The notes under the pieces are model-generated. The model worked only from the letters and a program-made list of their open reading frames with translations. It had not been told where the DNA came from and searched no databases. Shown piece by piece: positions 11,242-21,319 of a stretch of DNA of 64,000 nt. Position 1 is the first letter of the stretch; the number at the start of each line of letters is the position of its first letter. Source of the stretch: Phanerodontia chrysosporium (Eukaryota > Basidiomycota > Agaricomycetes > Polyporales > Phanerochaetaceae); NCBI GenBank assembly GCA_001910725.1, contig MJGA01000010.1, positions 496,001 through 560,000 of the forward strand, read 5' to 3'. The translations under genes and the position numbers were made by a program.

Positions 11242-14143
11242 ATGGCGAAGACGAAGCACAGGAAGCCCGTGAAACCGGGTCTGGTTTCATTCGATCTGAC
11301 TTGCTTCACAGACGCAGTAAAAGCTGAAGGAGCTCTACGAGCTATCGAGGCCCACCTCGCCTCCGCGGAAGTCGACAAGCAGGGCCTTCTATCCCAACTG
11401 TTGCGGGAGGAGGCTGTCTTCGAGTACGTTGTCTCTGGTGCGCTCCACTGTCCCGTCACTCGCGGGCCATGACCTGATGCCCTGTGCAGCCCTGCCAGAC
11501 GCGTCCTACGCACGGCTGGCGGAGGCGTGCGTCCAGACCGTCCCAGCGGCAGCGGAGGAGTTCGAGGGGTCCTCAGCACATGCCCTGCTGACGCGCCTCT
11601 CTAACTACTCCGGTGCGTTGCCGCTGCCGGTCGCCGACAGCACCTCTGCGGCGTCGCACATCTTGCAGACTCTTGCGGCGCACCCCTTTCCGCTTGTGTC
11701 GCCGAGGCACGGCGGTGCGCGGCGCAAGGGGAAGGGTAGGCGTGGAGACAAGGCTGCGCAGGAATCTCGGGCCCCTGAACTCGATGAAGCGATGCTCGCC
11801 GCTTGTGCGGTAGAGCTACCAACGAACCGGCGCGAGGCCGATGCCGTGATCCAAAAGGTCTTGAATGGCCAAAGAGATCTACTGAAGGTCGGCACAGTCC
11901 ACTGTCCAGACCATGGATATACACGACTTACTGTCTTTTTTATTTTTTTATTAATTTATTTTATTTATTTAATACGCCAGTCATACCTGGATAACCTGCG
12001 CAAGCCCCAATTCGCAGCAACAATCAAGTCCTTGTGTTTCAACAGATCCCCTCCTGTAGTCCATGCGCAGGACGTCGGAGTTGGCAGCTCAGAAGAGCCG
12101 CTAGCAGAGGCCCTGCGGCTGGAGGAGGCTGCGCGCCGTCTGGCGGCAGATCCAGACGCCAGGGAATCGGACACCAACGCAGCGTTCACCAAGGCGGCGC
12201 AGGCTTTCCATCAGCTCGCGCTCGAGAACAAGACAGCCTACGGCAGCTATTTCCAGACTGCCGCTCGGTACTACATCCGCACGAGCGACCACGCGCACGC
12301 GGCGCTCTGCTTCGAGCATGCCGGGCTCTACAACGATGCGGCGCGGCATTACCGCCTGTCTGGCTCCTTTGACGACGCCGTCCGGATCGTGGACACATTC
12401 GACGTCGAGTTGGACACAGCGCGGAATGTCGTCGACGTCTCCGCGGTGTACTTCCTGAAGAGCGGGCAAGCATGGTGCGTGCGTCGTCCCATCTCCTGCG
12501 CAGCCGTGGCCTGACGGTGCCGCAGGAAAGCTGCGGACGTGCTGGGCGCATTCGGCGAAGCCCTCGAGTGCGCCGAGACGTATGGCCTCGACGCTGCAAA
12601 GGCGACGCTGCTCGAGCAACGTGGGCGATACGCCGATGCTGCCTTCTCACATCTGGACGCTGGTGACCTGGAGAGTGCCGTCCGGCTGGCCCTCCGAGCA
12701 TCGCTCGACCGACATTGCTTCCAGCGCGTGAAAGCAGCGCTCATGGACGAGTTTTGGAGCTTTTCAGCTCTGTCAGACACTGCATTCGACGCGGGCCGCC
12801 CTCGTTTTCAGGCGTTACTCTCATCAGCGTCGAGATTGCTCCAGAGTCGTACACCTACGACCGCAGAAGCTCGCATAGAGGCGAGTTCTCGCCATACGCA
12901 TACCCATCTTGACGCGTGCTGATGCACATGGCTAGCTGTCTATGCTCTCTGCTCTGGCCAAAGGCGACGCGGCCTCGCTGTTGAAACTCGGCACCAATCT
13001 TTCCGGGTATTCCAGCGCCGATTGCCAGGCTGCGGGTCTCGTGTGCCTGGACCAGGCGTTCATGCAGCCAAGCCTGTCGCTCGTGGCCTCTAGCAGCACC
13101 ACCAGTCTGCAGCAATTCTCGCGCTATGCTGGTGCTCTCGAGGCCCTCGCCTCCAGTCGTACGCCCACCGACAATGCCGTCCTGCAGCGTCTGCTCGCGT
13201 TTTCTCCTGTTGAAAACGGCGACTATCGCGTCCGCAGGGACTCGCTCCTCTTCCGCACAGCCGCTCTCCGCGCAGGTTCCCCAACGCAGGGACGTGCTTC
13301 ATCTGTAGTCGTGCAACGACGGGATCTAGCTCGCCTCCTTCGCGAAGAGGTACTGGAGCGCTTAGCGCAGAGGCGCAAGCTGTGGACTGGCGCGGGAGAC
13401 GAGGCGTCGCGCAGCTCCGCGGTCGAGCGACTGTACCCTGTTCCCGCGGAAGCCTGTAGCCTGCACGCACCGCAGCTCTCCGAGGGAGATATCGAGCGAG
13501 TGAAGAGGGCCGTGGACGTATACCTCAGGGCGCGCACGGGCCCTCCGCGCTCGGCCCTGGACGCTGTCAGCACGCCGTCGAAGCTCTTCGCGCACGAATG
13601 CAAGGCTGCGCTGAGCGCGGCGGACAGTGCGGTGTGGCATGAGAGGCGGCGCGCACGGGTGTTGTTCTGGGCGCTCCCGCATCTCTCCGCGGGTCTGCGA
13701 GCCCTGCGGAAGGCGCTCCAGGACAGACGCTCCTCGATCGCGAGACAGCTCGCGGACCCGAAGACGAGCCATCTGCGGCTGGAGGCCCTCATGAACGAGG
13801 TGACGACGCTGAGGTACGCCGCTGGCAACGCACACTGCTTCACGTTTGCTGCGCTCTGATATCGTGCTGCAGTACGCTCGTCTCGGACGCGGACCGGCTC
13901 GCGATGAAGGTGGCGGCCTGCGCAGAACGAGCCGGCGCGCCGCAGGACAAATGCGCCGAAGCACTCGCAACGGAAGTCGAGTCGTTCATGTCTCGGCCTT
14001 CCCTTCCTGCTGATATTCTGCTAGAATGGTCGTGCACAGTGCAAGTTGGGATTGCGGGTATCCGCCGCGAAGCGAATGCGCCTCTCGAGGTCCAGGAACA
14101 GGATGTATACGTGTACGACGATCTTGAGGATCTTTACCTGTGA
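11242..14143 (+). CDS. Helicase-less paralog of the UvrD/TPR (TRANK1-like) family (paralog A)
   Basis: It aligns with paralogs B and C but lacks two internal blocks. Retained parts: an N-terminal domain (KPGLVSFDLTCF...LLREEAVFEYVVSG) with the same phase-1 first intron as paralog C; the second domain up to NGQRDLLK; the short exon YLDNLRKPQFAATIKSLCFN (from 11981), equal to B's YLQALRNPVYAESIRDTCIP; the helical-repeat region (CFEHAGLYNDAARHYRLSGS at about 12310); and the C-terminal domain (RVLFWALPHLSAGLRALRK). Absent are the whole SF1 helicase (Walker A to motif VI) and the block with the CCCH finger. The product is about 800 aa, ending VYVYDDLEDLYL. Its frame is open through every retained block, so it may make a non-enzymatic protein. 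No promoter motif beyond the CT run. Confidence 0.75.
11935..11973 (+). repeat. T/A-rich tract inside intron 2 of paralog A
   Basis: A 39-base tract of T runs broken by A. It forms an extended pyrimidine stretch just before the acceptor CAG at 11980, in a locus that is otherwise GC-rich. It lies close to the place where the helicase block is missing. Confidence 0.7.
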
Positions 14144-14603
14144 TGACCATTGCAGTAGTGTAGTAGCCACCGATAGCGCATCTGTGTCATCGACATGCGT
14201 GTCTCTCGTGCCGGCGTGGTTGGCATGACTGCGAGTAAGAAGGATGCTTGCGACATGTGCATGATGAGCGAGACAGTCATCCGAAGTCAGACACGACGCG
14301 CAGTCGATTGTTCAGGTCCGCATTCAGACATGCGGCAAATAAACGCAAACAGATACCGCCAAACGGTTTGCTCGAGTCCTCGACCAACGCACTGACTGTG
14401 CGGTAAGCTCTAGAGGGTCGTACAGGCGCGAAAATATGCACAATGGGCATGTTTGCGTGTAACATCACATACACATGGGAATAGTCGCATGTTGATCAAC
14501 AGCGATCATCCATTTGGCTACTGGTACGGGAACACTACCCTCGGGGTTTAGACGCAGGTCTGTTCAAGGGAAGGTGTCAATCGCGGTAACTCATAAGCGA
14601 GTT
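14144..14603. other. Intergenic, no gene seen
   Basis: Convergent 3' flanks of paralog A and the small secreted protein. Only short non-conserved frames occur on both strands. Confidence 0.5.
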
Positions 14604-14882
14604 CTATGATAAACAGCGCACCGAGGCTTTGCCGTTCAACTCGGCCGTGACATCCCTCAACTGCATTCCACTCAGAACTACGGGGAGCCCGCACTGGGCA
14701 CTGACGGCGTCGCAGGGCCTTGAGAGGATCGCAGAGAAAGTGATGCCGTCTATGGTGACAGTCCCGTCAAACTGGCAGAAAGGAAACGGGACTCCCTTTC
14801 CGGCGTCGCGGGTGTCGAGCGCGATCCCTGCCAGGGCAGAGCCTGAGCAGGCGGCGACGAGAGCGAGGACGGAAGACTTCAT
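14604..14882 (-). CDS. Small secreted cysteine-containing protein
   Basis: A 92-residue single-exon frame. It starts MKSSVLALVAACSGSALA, a textbook signal peptide with cleavage expected after A-L-A. The mature part of about 74 residues has four cysteines (FPFC, RPC, AQC, VRC), enough for two disulfides. It has no transmembrane segment and no recognised enzyme motif. Size, signal and Cys content fit the small secreted protein/effector-like class of fungi. Its role is unknown. Confidence 0.6.
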   Translation of the reverse strand: MKSSVLALVAACSGSALAGIALDTRDAGKGVPFPFCQFDGTVTIDGITFSAILSRPCDAVSAQCGLPVVLSGMQLRDVTAELNGKASVRCLS

Positions 14883-15419
14883 CTAACGTACAGGTGGTCA
14901 GCGGCGACAGGAGCACAGCAGAGATCGCTGCGACGGACCGTGAGTGGGATAGGTGTGCGAGAAATGCCAGAGCCGTGTCTGCTGCAGACCGGGGCGACTC
15001 ATGTCGAGCCAACTTATACTGCTCGGCACAGGCGAGACTACGCCCGGCCCCTCCTTGCGTTCGAGCCGCGGCGCGCGTCGTCGACAGGCAGTTGTTGCTC
15101 GGCGTGCCAACAGAGTAAGGTGCGTGCCGGCTGTCCCGGCGCGTCGTTCAGCGGGGCCTACGGCTTCTCCGACTCCCAGCGCGTCTGACGCCACAAAGAC
15201 AGTACCTGTCGCACTAGCGTCAGCCGCTCCCTGGGGTCCCTGCCTGGTCCTGGCCGTTGGACAAGCTTCCTAAGCTCGGAGCTTTGCTCTCGGTGCCGGG
15301 AAAATGCGCTGCTCCTCCTGTATCAGGTAAGCAATATTTCTTTGACGGCGGGGAGTCGCAGCGCAGGTGAGTAGGGCTGTTATTCTAATTCTCATTTCGC
15401 ATTAGCATGCTTAATCTCA
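14883..15419. other. Intergenic between secreted protein and retroelement
   Basis: GC-rich, with short frames on both strands. None has a recognisable domain, signal peptide or consistent splice sites. It contains the promoter of the minus-strand secreted protein, but no clear box was found. Confidence 0.4.
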
Positions 15420-15495
15420 GTCCTTTAGTGCCGGGAGGCGGATTTCGGCCGGGGGCCAGCTCGCGAACTGCGGCGGCTGCCCGCGAGAGGGTGCG

Positions 15496-15598
15496 GCTCG
15501 ATTGTCGGGGCCGATGCGCGCCCTAGCCGTGTATGGGACGCGCGCGGGGCGGCGGGGGGCGTCCCCACCGACGTTTCCGCGGAGGCCGACAATCGAGC
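15496..15598. repeat. 13-bp perfect inverted repeat near the 3' end of the DIRS element
   Basis: GCTCGATTGTCGG at 15496-15508 is the exact reverse complement of CCGACAATCGAGC at 15586-15598, with a 77-bp GC-rich spacer. It lies downstream of the tyrosine recombinase stop, where DIRS elements carry terminal or internal complementary repeats. Confidence 0.6.
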
Positions 15599-15919
15599 GG
15601 CTTTCAACAGGCCGAAATACCGCTCGAGCGTGATACGCTGGCGGGGCGTTGCCGAAACGACTCACCACCACAAGCGGAGCCACCACAGTCGTGAGTCAAC
15701 GCCCAAGTCGACGTCGGCGCCAGCGTCGACTCACGGCTACACCACCACGGGCGCCGCGAGACTCCAGCCGCCAATCCGGCACCAAGGTCGACGGGCACGC
15801 TCGGTGAAGGGAGGCCGATGTACATACAATTAGCTATCAACCGGGCATGTAGAATACCGAAGCAGTCATGTGCGAAACTACCACCGAGAGAGAGAAAAAA
15901 ACGCGGTCCATGTGTGCCA

Positions 15920-17194
15920 TCAAGAATGTGAACGAAACCGCGCCTCGTAGCGCGTCATAGAGTCCCGAAGAAGCTGCAAACGGGACGCTGTAAAGGAGTT
16001 GGAAATGAACAGGGGAAGAATGTCGTCTATGCTGCGCCAGTACTCTAAGAAGGCCTGCGACTTCCAGCTGCCAAGCACCTGCACAATCTCCGGCGGGACA
16101 CCGCGCAGGAGTAGCTCTGTCGCTCCTCCTATGCGGAACGAGTGCCCGGTGAGGGTCTGCAGCCCCGCCGCCGCCCATACTTCATTGCACCGAGCCATGA
16201 ACCACTCGCGGTTCATCGGCGCCCACCCGCGCGGGTCCTTGTTCGTCGCGTACGCGAAGAACGGGGCTTCGTTCGGGACGCTGGCGTTCACCTGCCGGTG
16301 ATGCTTGATCGCCGGCACTGGAGCCGTGTGGTCTTCAACTGCAGGGAAGGTCAGGAGAGCCCCCCTCGTGGTAGTGGTCTTCGTGAACGGCACAGGGAGC
16401 GTCGCAAACTCTCCGCAGGCCGGTAGCGTCTTGAACTTAAGGTCAGCTCCCTTGGTGACGTGCCTGGAAGGGTCAAAAGCGTTCGGCGTTGGCGGCATCA
16501 GCTCGCCAAGGCGCCGGGCGCCCCAAAAGGCCGCACATGCTGACCCATACACGGAGGAGTCAAGCGACGACGTCAAGTCGAGGCCCTCCCGAAGGGCGTA
16601 CATGTGTTGGATGGTGACCGGTGGACGCTTCTCTTTAGGCATTGGCTGACGCTTCAGAGCCGCCTTACAGACGGCACGCAGCATGCGGTCACCATTCCAA
16701 TGGGCGCCGTGAAGGGCATGCCAGAAGGTTAGGCCCGCTATCCACGTGTCTATCGTGGATCGACTGACTGCACCGAGCCACCGCGCGACGAACGCGGCCA
16801 AGAGCGCATCGGAAGCCGGCATGCGAGCGTCTTCACTGATGTCATGGTGATCGCAGAACTGCGTGAACCGCAGTAGGCCGGCACCGTAGTTCTTCCTCGT
16901 GCCCGGCTCGAGCGAGGAAAGCATAGCCTGGGTGAGTGTGATGCTCGCCTCAGCGGAAAGCTGGTCGTTGATTTCGGAACGGAAGCGAAGGCTGAAAGGA
17001 CTGGTCCATGCGCCGAGGCGGTCCTCGGCACAGACGTGAGGTCGGTACATGGAAGCTTTAATAGCAGATGAAGGCTTCGCCTTCCGGGGCACACGCTGCC
17101 CTGGAGGTCGCGGTAGAGACGCAAATTGTGCCCCTCCTCCAGACAGCACGCCTGCACGTGCAGGCGTGGGCAGGACGCTGGTGTCCCTAGGCAT
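15920..17194 (-). CDS. DIRS tyrosine recombinase
   Basis: Site-specific recombinase that would insert the circular cDNA without target-site duplication. The frame is intact and 424 aa long. Its ATG (17194) overlaps the end of the RT-RNase H frame, whose TAG is at 17187-17189, which suggests translational coupling or reinitiation. Visible family features: an N-terminal SAM-like helical part (SRSTIDTWIAGLTFWHALHG), the first catalytic Arg in FWGARRLGE, the H-x-x-R box in GHSFRIGGATELLLRG, and the C-terminal G-S-W-K-S...F-L-E-Y-W-R motif holding the nucleophilic Tyr. All four catalytic positions are present, so this domain alone looks functional. Confidence 0.9.
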   Translation of the reverse strand: MPRDTSVLPTPARAGVLSGGGAQFASLPRPPGQRVPRKAKPSSAIKASMYRPHVCAEDRLGAWTSPFSLRFRSEINDQLSAEASITLTQAMLSSLEPGTRKNYGAGLLRFTQFCDHHDISEDARMPASDALLAAFVARWLGAVSRSTIDTWIAGLTFWHALHGAHWNGDRMLRAVCKAALKRQPMPKEKRPPVTIQHMYALREGLDLTSSLDSSVYGSACAAFWGARRLGELMPPTPNAFDPSRHVTKGADLKFKTLPACGEFATLPVPFTKTTTTRGALLTFPAVEDHTAPVPAIKHHRQVNASVPNEAPFFAYATNKDPRGWAPMNREWFMARCNEVWAAAGLQTLTGHSFRIGGATELLLRGVPPEIVQVLGSWKSQAFLEYWRSIDDILPLFISNSFTASRLQLLRDSMTRYEARFRSHS

Positions 17195-19200
17195 GGTCAA
17201 GGAAAGGTGTAAGCTCCTCCGGGAGGGCGATGGGAGGCAGGCGAGCCGCTGAAGGGTCCGATTTACCGCGTGAAACCAGGTCCGCGACGTTGGCGTCAGT
17301 CGAGACGTAGTTGACAGTGAATTGTATATTGAGGGACATGGCGATGACCTCTGCTCGGCGAATGGATGCATTAACCTGGTGGTTTCGGCTGCGACCTCGA
17401 GTGAACGCGCCCACGACGCCCATGTTGTCGCTGAGGACCAGCACGTTGCAGTCGCGCAGGCCCATGCGCTCAACGTGGCGCACCGCAAGCTCAACCGCCA
17501 CCATCTCCGCCCACCCGATGTCCCTGCGCTCAGCCTTCCAGCCCTCGCGCAGGCGCCACGCGTCCACCGCACTCCCGATGACGACGCCGACGCCCCAGCT
17601 CGTGGAGGCGTCAACTGAGATGCCGAGGTCTTGCAGCGCACCGCGCGGCGTGAGCGAGCGATAGACTCCAGGGGTGCGCAGAGTATCCAGCCACCAGCGC
17701 AAGTCACCAGCCAGCGAGTGTGGAGGTCTTCGAAGAGTGAACCGGCTGGGAAACTTGGCCGTGAATGCTGACAAGGTCGTGAGGTACGCCCGACCCTGAG
17801 GATACACGAACGCGATGTGCGAGAGCGTCCCGTTCACCGACATGGCATCGCCATACGGGACCGGCGTTCCTGAGGTTACAACAGCCAACAGGCCCTCAAG
17901 CTTGGCGACATACTTGGCGCGCTTCTCCTCCGGTAGTGAGACAGCGCGCGCAGGCAAGTCCCAGAGAAAGCCGAGGTATGTGACGGTGAAGGCGTAATCG
18001 TAGCACTTCGCCGCTTTCCAGGGCACCCCGAGGGGGGCAGTCGCGTCGAAGATGTCCTGCACACCATGTGAGTAGACCCACGCTCCGTCCGCGTCGACCC
18101 CAGCGGGTTCGCGTACATTCGAGAGGTCGTCGACCCACTTCTTTGTCAGGCGGATTCCACGCACCGCGAGGACGTCGACAATCGCGTCCATGATGCAGCC
18201 CTGAAGGCCGCAGCCAGACGCTATGCCGAACGGGCATACGTGATCGATGTAGAAGAGGCCACCTTCGACCTGTATAACCAACCACGGCTTGTGGTTGGGG
18301 TGAATCGGAATGTTGCGGAACGCGGAATCGACATCCAGTGAGCACGCCTGAGAACCAGGTGCGCACGTGGCGACCTGTAGCATACAGGATCAGCAAGACT
18401 GTATGTGTAGCCTGCGAGACGGGCACCGCGCCCCACCGGGGCCGGGCAGACAACAGCAACGGCCAACCATGGGTTGTAACCGTGCACAGCGGGCACCGAA
18501 CTCCCACACGGAGCCGGGCAGGCAACAACAGCGGCCAACCGAAGTCGTGCACCGCGCGAGCGCTGACGCGACTCGCCTTCGCCCGAGCAAACGCCACGGC
18601 GCGGCAACAGGGTGGCGAGCATTGGCTCCAGCCGGCGCGAGCCTTCGCTCCAGCACCACGCGCGAGTGTTCACTCCAGCGCGCTGCGTAGGCCGAAGCCC
18701 CGCCCGAGATCGCACCAGCGCCATGCCCGAACAACGGCAGACACTCACAATCTCCGCAAATTCGGCCGCTGTACCCCACTCGGTCGGGAAGTCGTCCGGG
18801 TCGATCCACATGTTGACAGAGACACCCTGCTCGTTGCGGTACGAGCAGTTTTGTACGAGGCGAAACTTGCCCTTCGCCCCCGCCTTATCGATGACGCTAA
18901 GCGGGGAAGTGACAAACGGGGACTTCAAGATATCCTCCACCTCGGAGCGGGTATAAGGGCCGGACATGCGGCCCAGCGCTGCTTGCTCCGCGGCGTATTC
19001 TTTGATGAAGGCAAGATGTTCCGGGTCTGAGGCATGATTCCTGGGAGTGCTGGTCTACAGTAAACGGGGCATGTCGCCAATAGGGAAGCCAGAGCGAAGA
19101 CGAGAAGGTAGGTCAGAGTACTTGTCAAGAAGTCCGCACGCACGCAGAGTAGACTTGAATGCAGAGGCGTCGTACGGAGTGATGATGCGGTCGCGCTCAG
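17187..19200 (-). CDS. DIRS reverse transcriptase-RNase H polyprotein (amber stop, intron-like insert)
   Basis: The frame begins near 19200 with DRIITPYDASAFKSTLRACG, meets TAG at 19055-19057 and continues in frame with TSTPRNHASDPEHLAF and MSGPYTRSEVEDILKSPFV. It is split by a 374-bp GT-AG segment (18375-18748). Splicing restores AEIVATCAP...LDVDSAFRNIPIHP. RT motifs include LDVDSAFRN, PFGIASGCGLQG and the active-site box KKWVDDLSN. RNase H follows, with D (GISVDASTSWG), E (GWAEMVAVELA), D (VLSDNMGVV) and D (STDANVADLVSRG). The product would act in cytoplasmic or nuclear reverse transcription. With the TAG read as a stop, RT would need to start internally at M 18967. Confidence 0.8.
18375..18748 (-). 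other. Putative 374-bp intron inside the RT gene
   Basis: On the minus strand it starts GTGAGT and ends CTACAG. Both joins are phase 0, and removal reconnects conserved RT sequence (AEI / VATCAPGS). It is far longer than the roughly 50-70-bp introns of the host genes and is full of degenerate tandem repeats. It is open in one minus-strand frame but has no RT similarity. Confidence 0.65.
18421..18555. repeat. Two imperfect ~68-bp tandem units in the RT intron
   Basis: Unit 1 (18421-18490) and unit 2 (18491 to about 18555) both begin GGGCACCG, share GCCGGGCAGACAAC-like and CGGCCAACC blocks, and end GTGCAC(A/C)GC. A second, shorter degenerate repeat built on CTCCAGC lies at about 18618-18690. 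Confidence 0.65.
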
Positions 19201-20690
19201 AGGCACCGCTTATCCGCGGCGCGATGACCGGCGGCGCCACAGAAAGAGCAGATGTGACCTTTGTCGCCGGGGCACCGTTTGTCGCCGTCGCAGGAGCGGG
19301 AGTCACCCTTGGAGCGCACGTTCCAGAAGACGCAGAGCACCCGTTTGGTGGCAGCGTCGACGAGCTTGCCCCCAGACCAGGCAGAGAACACTGCGGCGCC
19401 TTTAGGGAGGGTGTCTCTGCGGCAGTCACGGGCGGTGTGCCCACTACCTGCGCAGATGAGACAGAGGGTTTCCCGAGGGGCACGAAAGGACTACCCCCCT
19501 GCCCCGCCGTCACCGCACCCAGAGTCTGGGCCCCGAGACGGCCTAGAGTCGTCCCTGTACGGGTGATACCTCCCTCGAGAAGACGAGCCGGTTCCCGAGC
19601 TCCCGCAGAGAAGGAGTTGAAGGGCGCGCTGCATGTGGAAGTCGCGGATGTCGCGAAACTTCTGCACATAGGCGTCGCCCCCAGGCCGGAACAGGACCTT
19701 GTCAGAGCTGAGGAAGAAGGCGCGGCGGACCTGAATGTCGAAATCCAAGATGGCCTTGAAGTTTTCTGCAAAGTCTCGGACGCCGCACAGCCAGTCATAG
19801 TGCTGCTCGAACATGGCGACCACAGGCGGTTGCGCCACGCCCTCCCTAAGAATGCGGAGGAAGTTCCGCCAGCCGTCGCGCCAGTCGTCGGAGGACATCT
19901 TGTCCTCGGGTGGGAAGGAGGACGGGTCCACAAGCTCCTTTTTCACGCCGAGACCGTCCGAGTACTTCTGGAACCGGATAAGACAAGGGTTGGCGGCGGC
20001 CCGGCGCGTGAAATCTGACGTGCAAGCAGTAAGCGGCAGGTGGGCGTTGTTAAGTAACAGCTCCCCGAGGCGGGGGTTCGTTCTGGAGTCCATTCCCACA
20101 AAGAAGCTGCGTTCTGAAGCCCCATAAGTGAAGGCGATCGGGGAGGGACGAGTGGTACGCGGCTCGGCTCCCGACGCCGCCAAGCCAGCCGTTGGCGCCA
20201 CCGGGGAAGCTGCTCGAGTGGGCACCGAAGAGGGCGCCACACGTCCACCGACTCCCGTGCCAGAGGAGGGCGCTGCACCCCTCGAGACCGCAGCTGCCCT
20301 GTCAAGCGCCGCCAGCACCTCGGAACGCTTCGAAGGCGAAAGTGTCAGTTCGAGCTGCTGACGAAGAATGGCGAACGTATCCTGGGTGCTTCCAGATGGC
20401 GAAGAGCCCCGCGCAGGGGATTGCGGCACCTGGTGTTCACCGCGCGCGCCGAAAACTGCTCCCGCCAGGTTCTCTGCCTGGTTATATGCGCCTTGATCGA
20501 CCTCCAACGCGGCTCCGTCTCCTTCCTCCGGCTCCTCAGACTCTTCGCGCCTCACTACTTCGTTCCTATCACCTCCCGCTCCTCCCGCGCCACGCTCCGG
20601 GGGCGCCTGCAGGGCGCCAGGACCCCGCGCCGGCTGTAGGTGAAAAATCTCGTGTCCTCGAATGCCGGCTGGGGGACGTCCGTCAACCAT
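19197..20690 (-). CDS. DIRS Gag-like protein with zinc knuckle behind an amber codon
   Basis: From ATG 20690 the first 399 codons encode a Pro/Ala/Ser-rich N-terminus, then a helical capsid-like region (SSDDWRDGWRNFLRILREG, MFEQHYDWLCGVRDFAENF, YVQKFRDIRDFHMQRALQLL). TAG 19491-19493 interrupts. In the same frame the sequence continues to a perfect CCHC zinc knuckle, C-LI-C-AGSG-H-TARD-C, and a second Cys/His cluster (CSFCGAAGHRAADKRC). It ends at 19197. The nucleic-acid-binding half of Gag is therefore made only if the TAG is suppressed or the copy is mutated. Confidence 0.75.
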
Positions 20691-20752
20691 GTTACCAACC
20701 AGTTAAGCTTAGGTAAAGAAACGAGCGAAGCTCAAAACTGTCTGAGCTGTGC

Positions 20753-20827
20753 GCGAGCGAGCCTGGAGAGCGGAAGGGTAGGACGCAAGCCGTGTCCGAG
20801 GACACCTTCCGCTTTCGGCTCGCTCGC
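20753..20827. repeat. Hairpin-forming inverted repeat at the 5' end of the DIRS element
   Basis: GCGAGCGAGC and CGGAAGGG at 20753-20778 are mirrored by CCTTCCG and GGCTCGCTCGC at 20803-20827, giving two arms of about 25 bp with a 24-bp loop. It lies 60 bp upstream of the Gag start. Confidence 0.65.
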
Positions 20828-20923
20828 TTAAGTAAGCACTTGTTGGGCTTTCCGCTCGCGGGCTCACTCTCAGCCCAACGACACGCGAGCTGCGCTGACA
20901 AGCTGACTGACCCGAATAGAAGT

Positions 20924-21081
20924 GATGGTTGCAAATATGACCAGAGAGGGTTAGTGTGCGGTCGAGAGCAGAACAAAGTCGATGACAGCTGCGACGAAGC
21001 GATCGTAGACCACAAGGCTCTTGAAAGTCAGCCGCCTAATTAGCCGCAATGGTGACCGCTGCTGAAGCCAAACTGGCCGCG
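20924..21081. repeat. Copy 1 of the NACHT 3'-flank repeat
   Basis: About 158 bp downstream of NACHT pseudogene N1. It matches 23283-23434 downstream of N2. Shared blocks in the same order are TGGTTGCAAATATGACCA at one end and GGCAAAACTGGGCCGCG-type sequence at the other (here GCCAAACTGGCCGCG). It marks the outer limit of the DIRS insertion. Confidence 0.65.
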
Positions 21082-21319
21082 TGAAGCCCGCGAGCATCCG
21101 TATTATCAACTACGCATGATATCACCCCTCGGATTAATCTACTTCCCACGACGGCAGGCTTTACGTATACAGGAGTGCATACAAGGTGGTGCACTTGGAG
21201 CGTATGTATCGTCCGTCCGCAACCTTGCCTTCGCACGCTACTAGACACGAGCATCTCTCAATGGGTAGCCTTATAGTTAGCAAAGGGCAAGGTCTGTCGT
21301 CAAACAAGTTCACACCTGT

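Larger units (their letters stand above)
15420..20830 (-). mobile_element. DIRS-like tyrosine-recombinase retrotransposon
   Basis: On the minus strand the order is Gag (20690 to about 19197), reverse transcriptase with RNase H (about 19200-17187) and tyrosine recombinase (17194-15920), the DIRS arrangement. No aspartic protease, DDE integrase or LTR was seen, as expected for DIRS. Terminal limits are estimates. The right limit is placed inside 20924, where sequence shared with another locus begins, and the left limit near 15420 by loss of feature density. Palindromic structures at 20753-20827 and 15496-15598 may belong to the ends. Two in-frame TAG codons suggest the copy is inactive, unless they are read through. 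Confidence 0.85.

Noticed and set aside
14953..15273. Cys-containing plus-strand frame as a Zn2Cys6 factor
   Set aside because: The cysteine spacing does not fit C6 clusters and there is no splice model or downstream domain.
18421..18690. Tandem repeats considered as a CRISPR-like array
   Set aside because: Only two ~68-bp degenerate units and a few shorter ones, without unique spacers, inside a eukaryotic retroelement intron.
19047..20018. 323-codon plus-strand frame opposite Gag/RT
   Set aside because: Shadow of the DIRS Gag region; no recognisable motif, and the minus strand has capsid-like and zinc-knuckle sequence.
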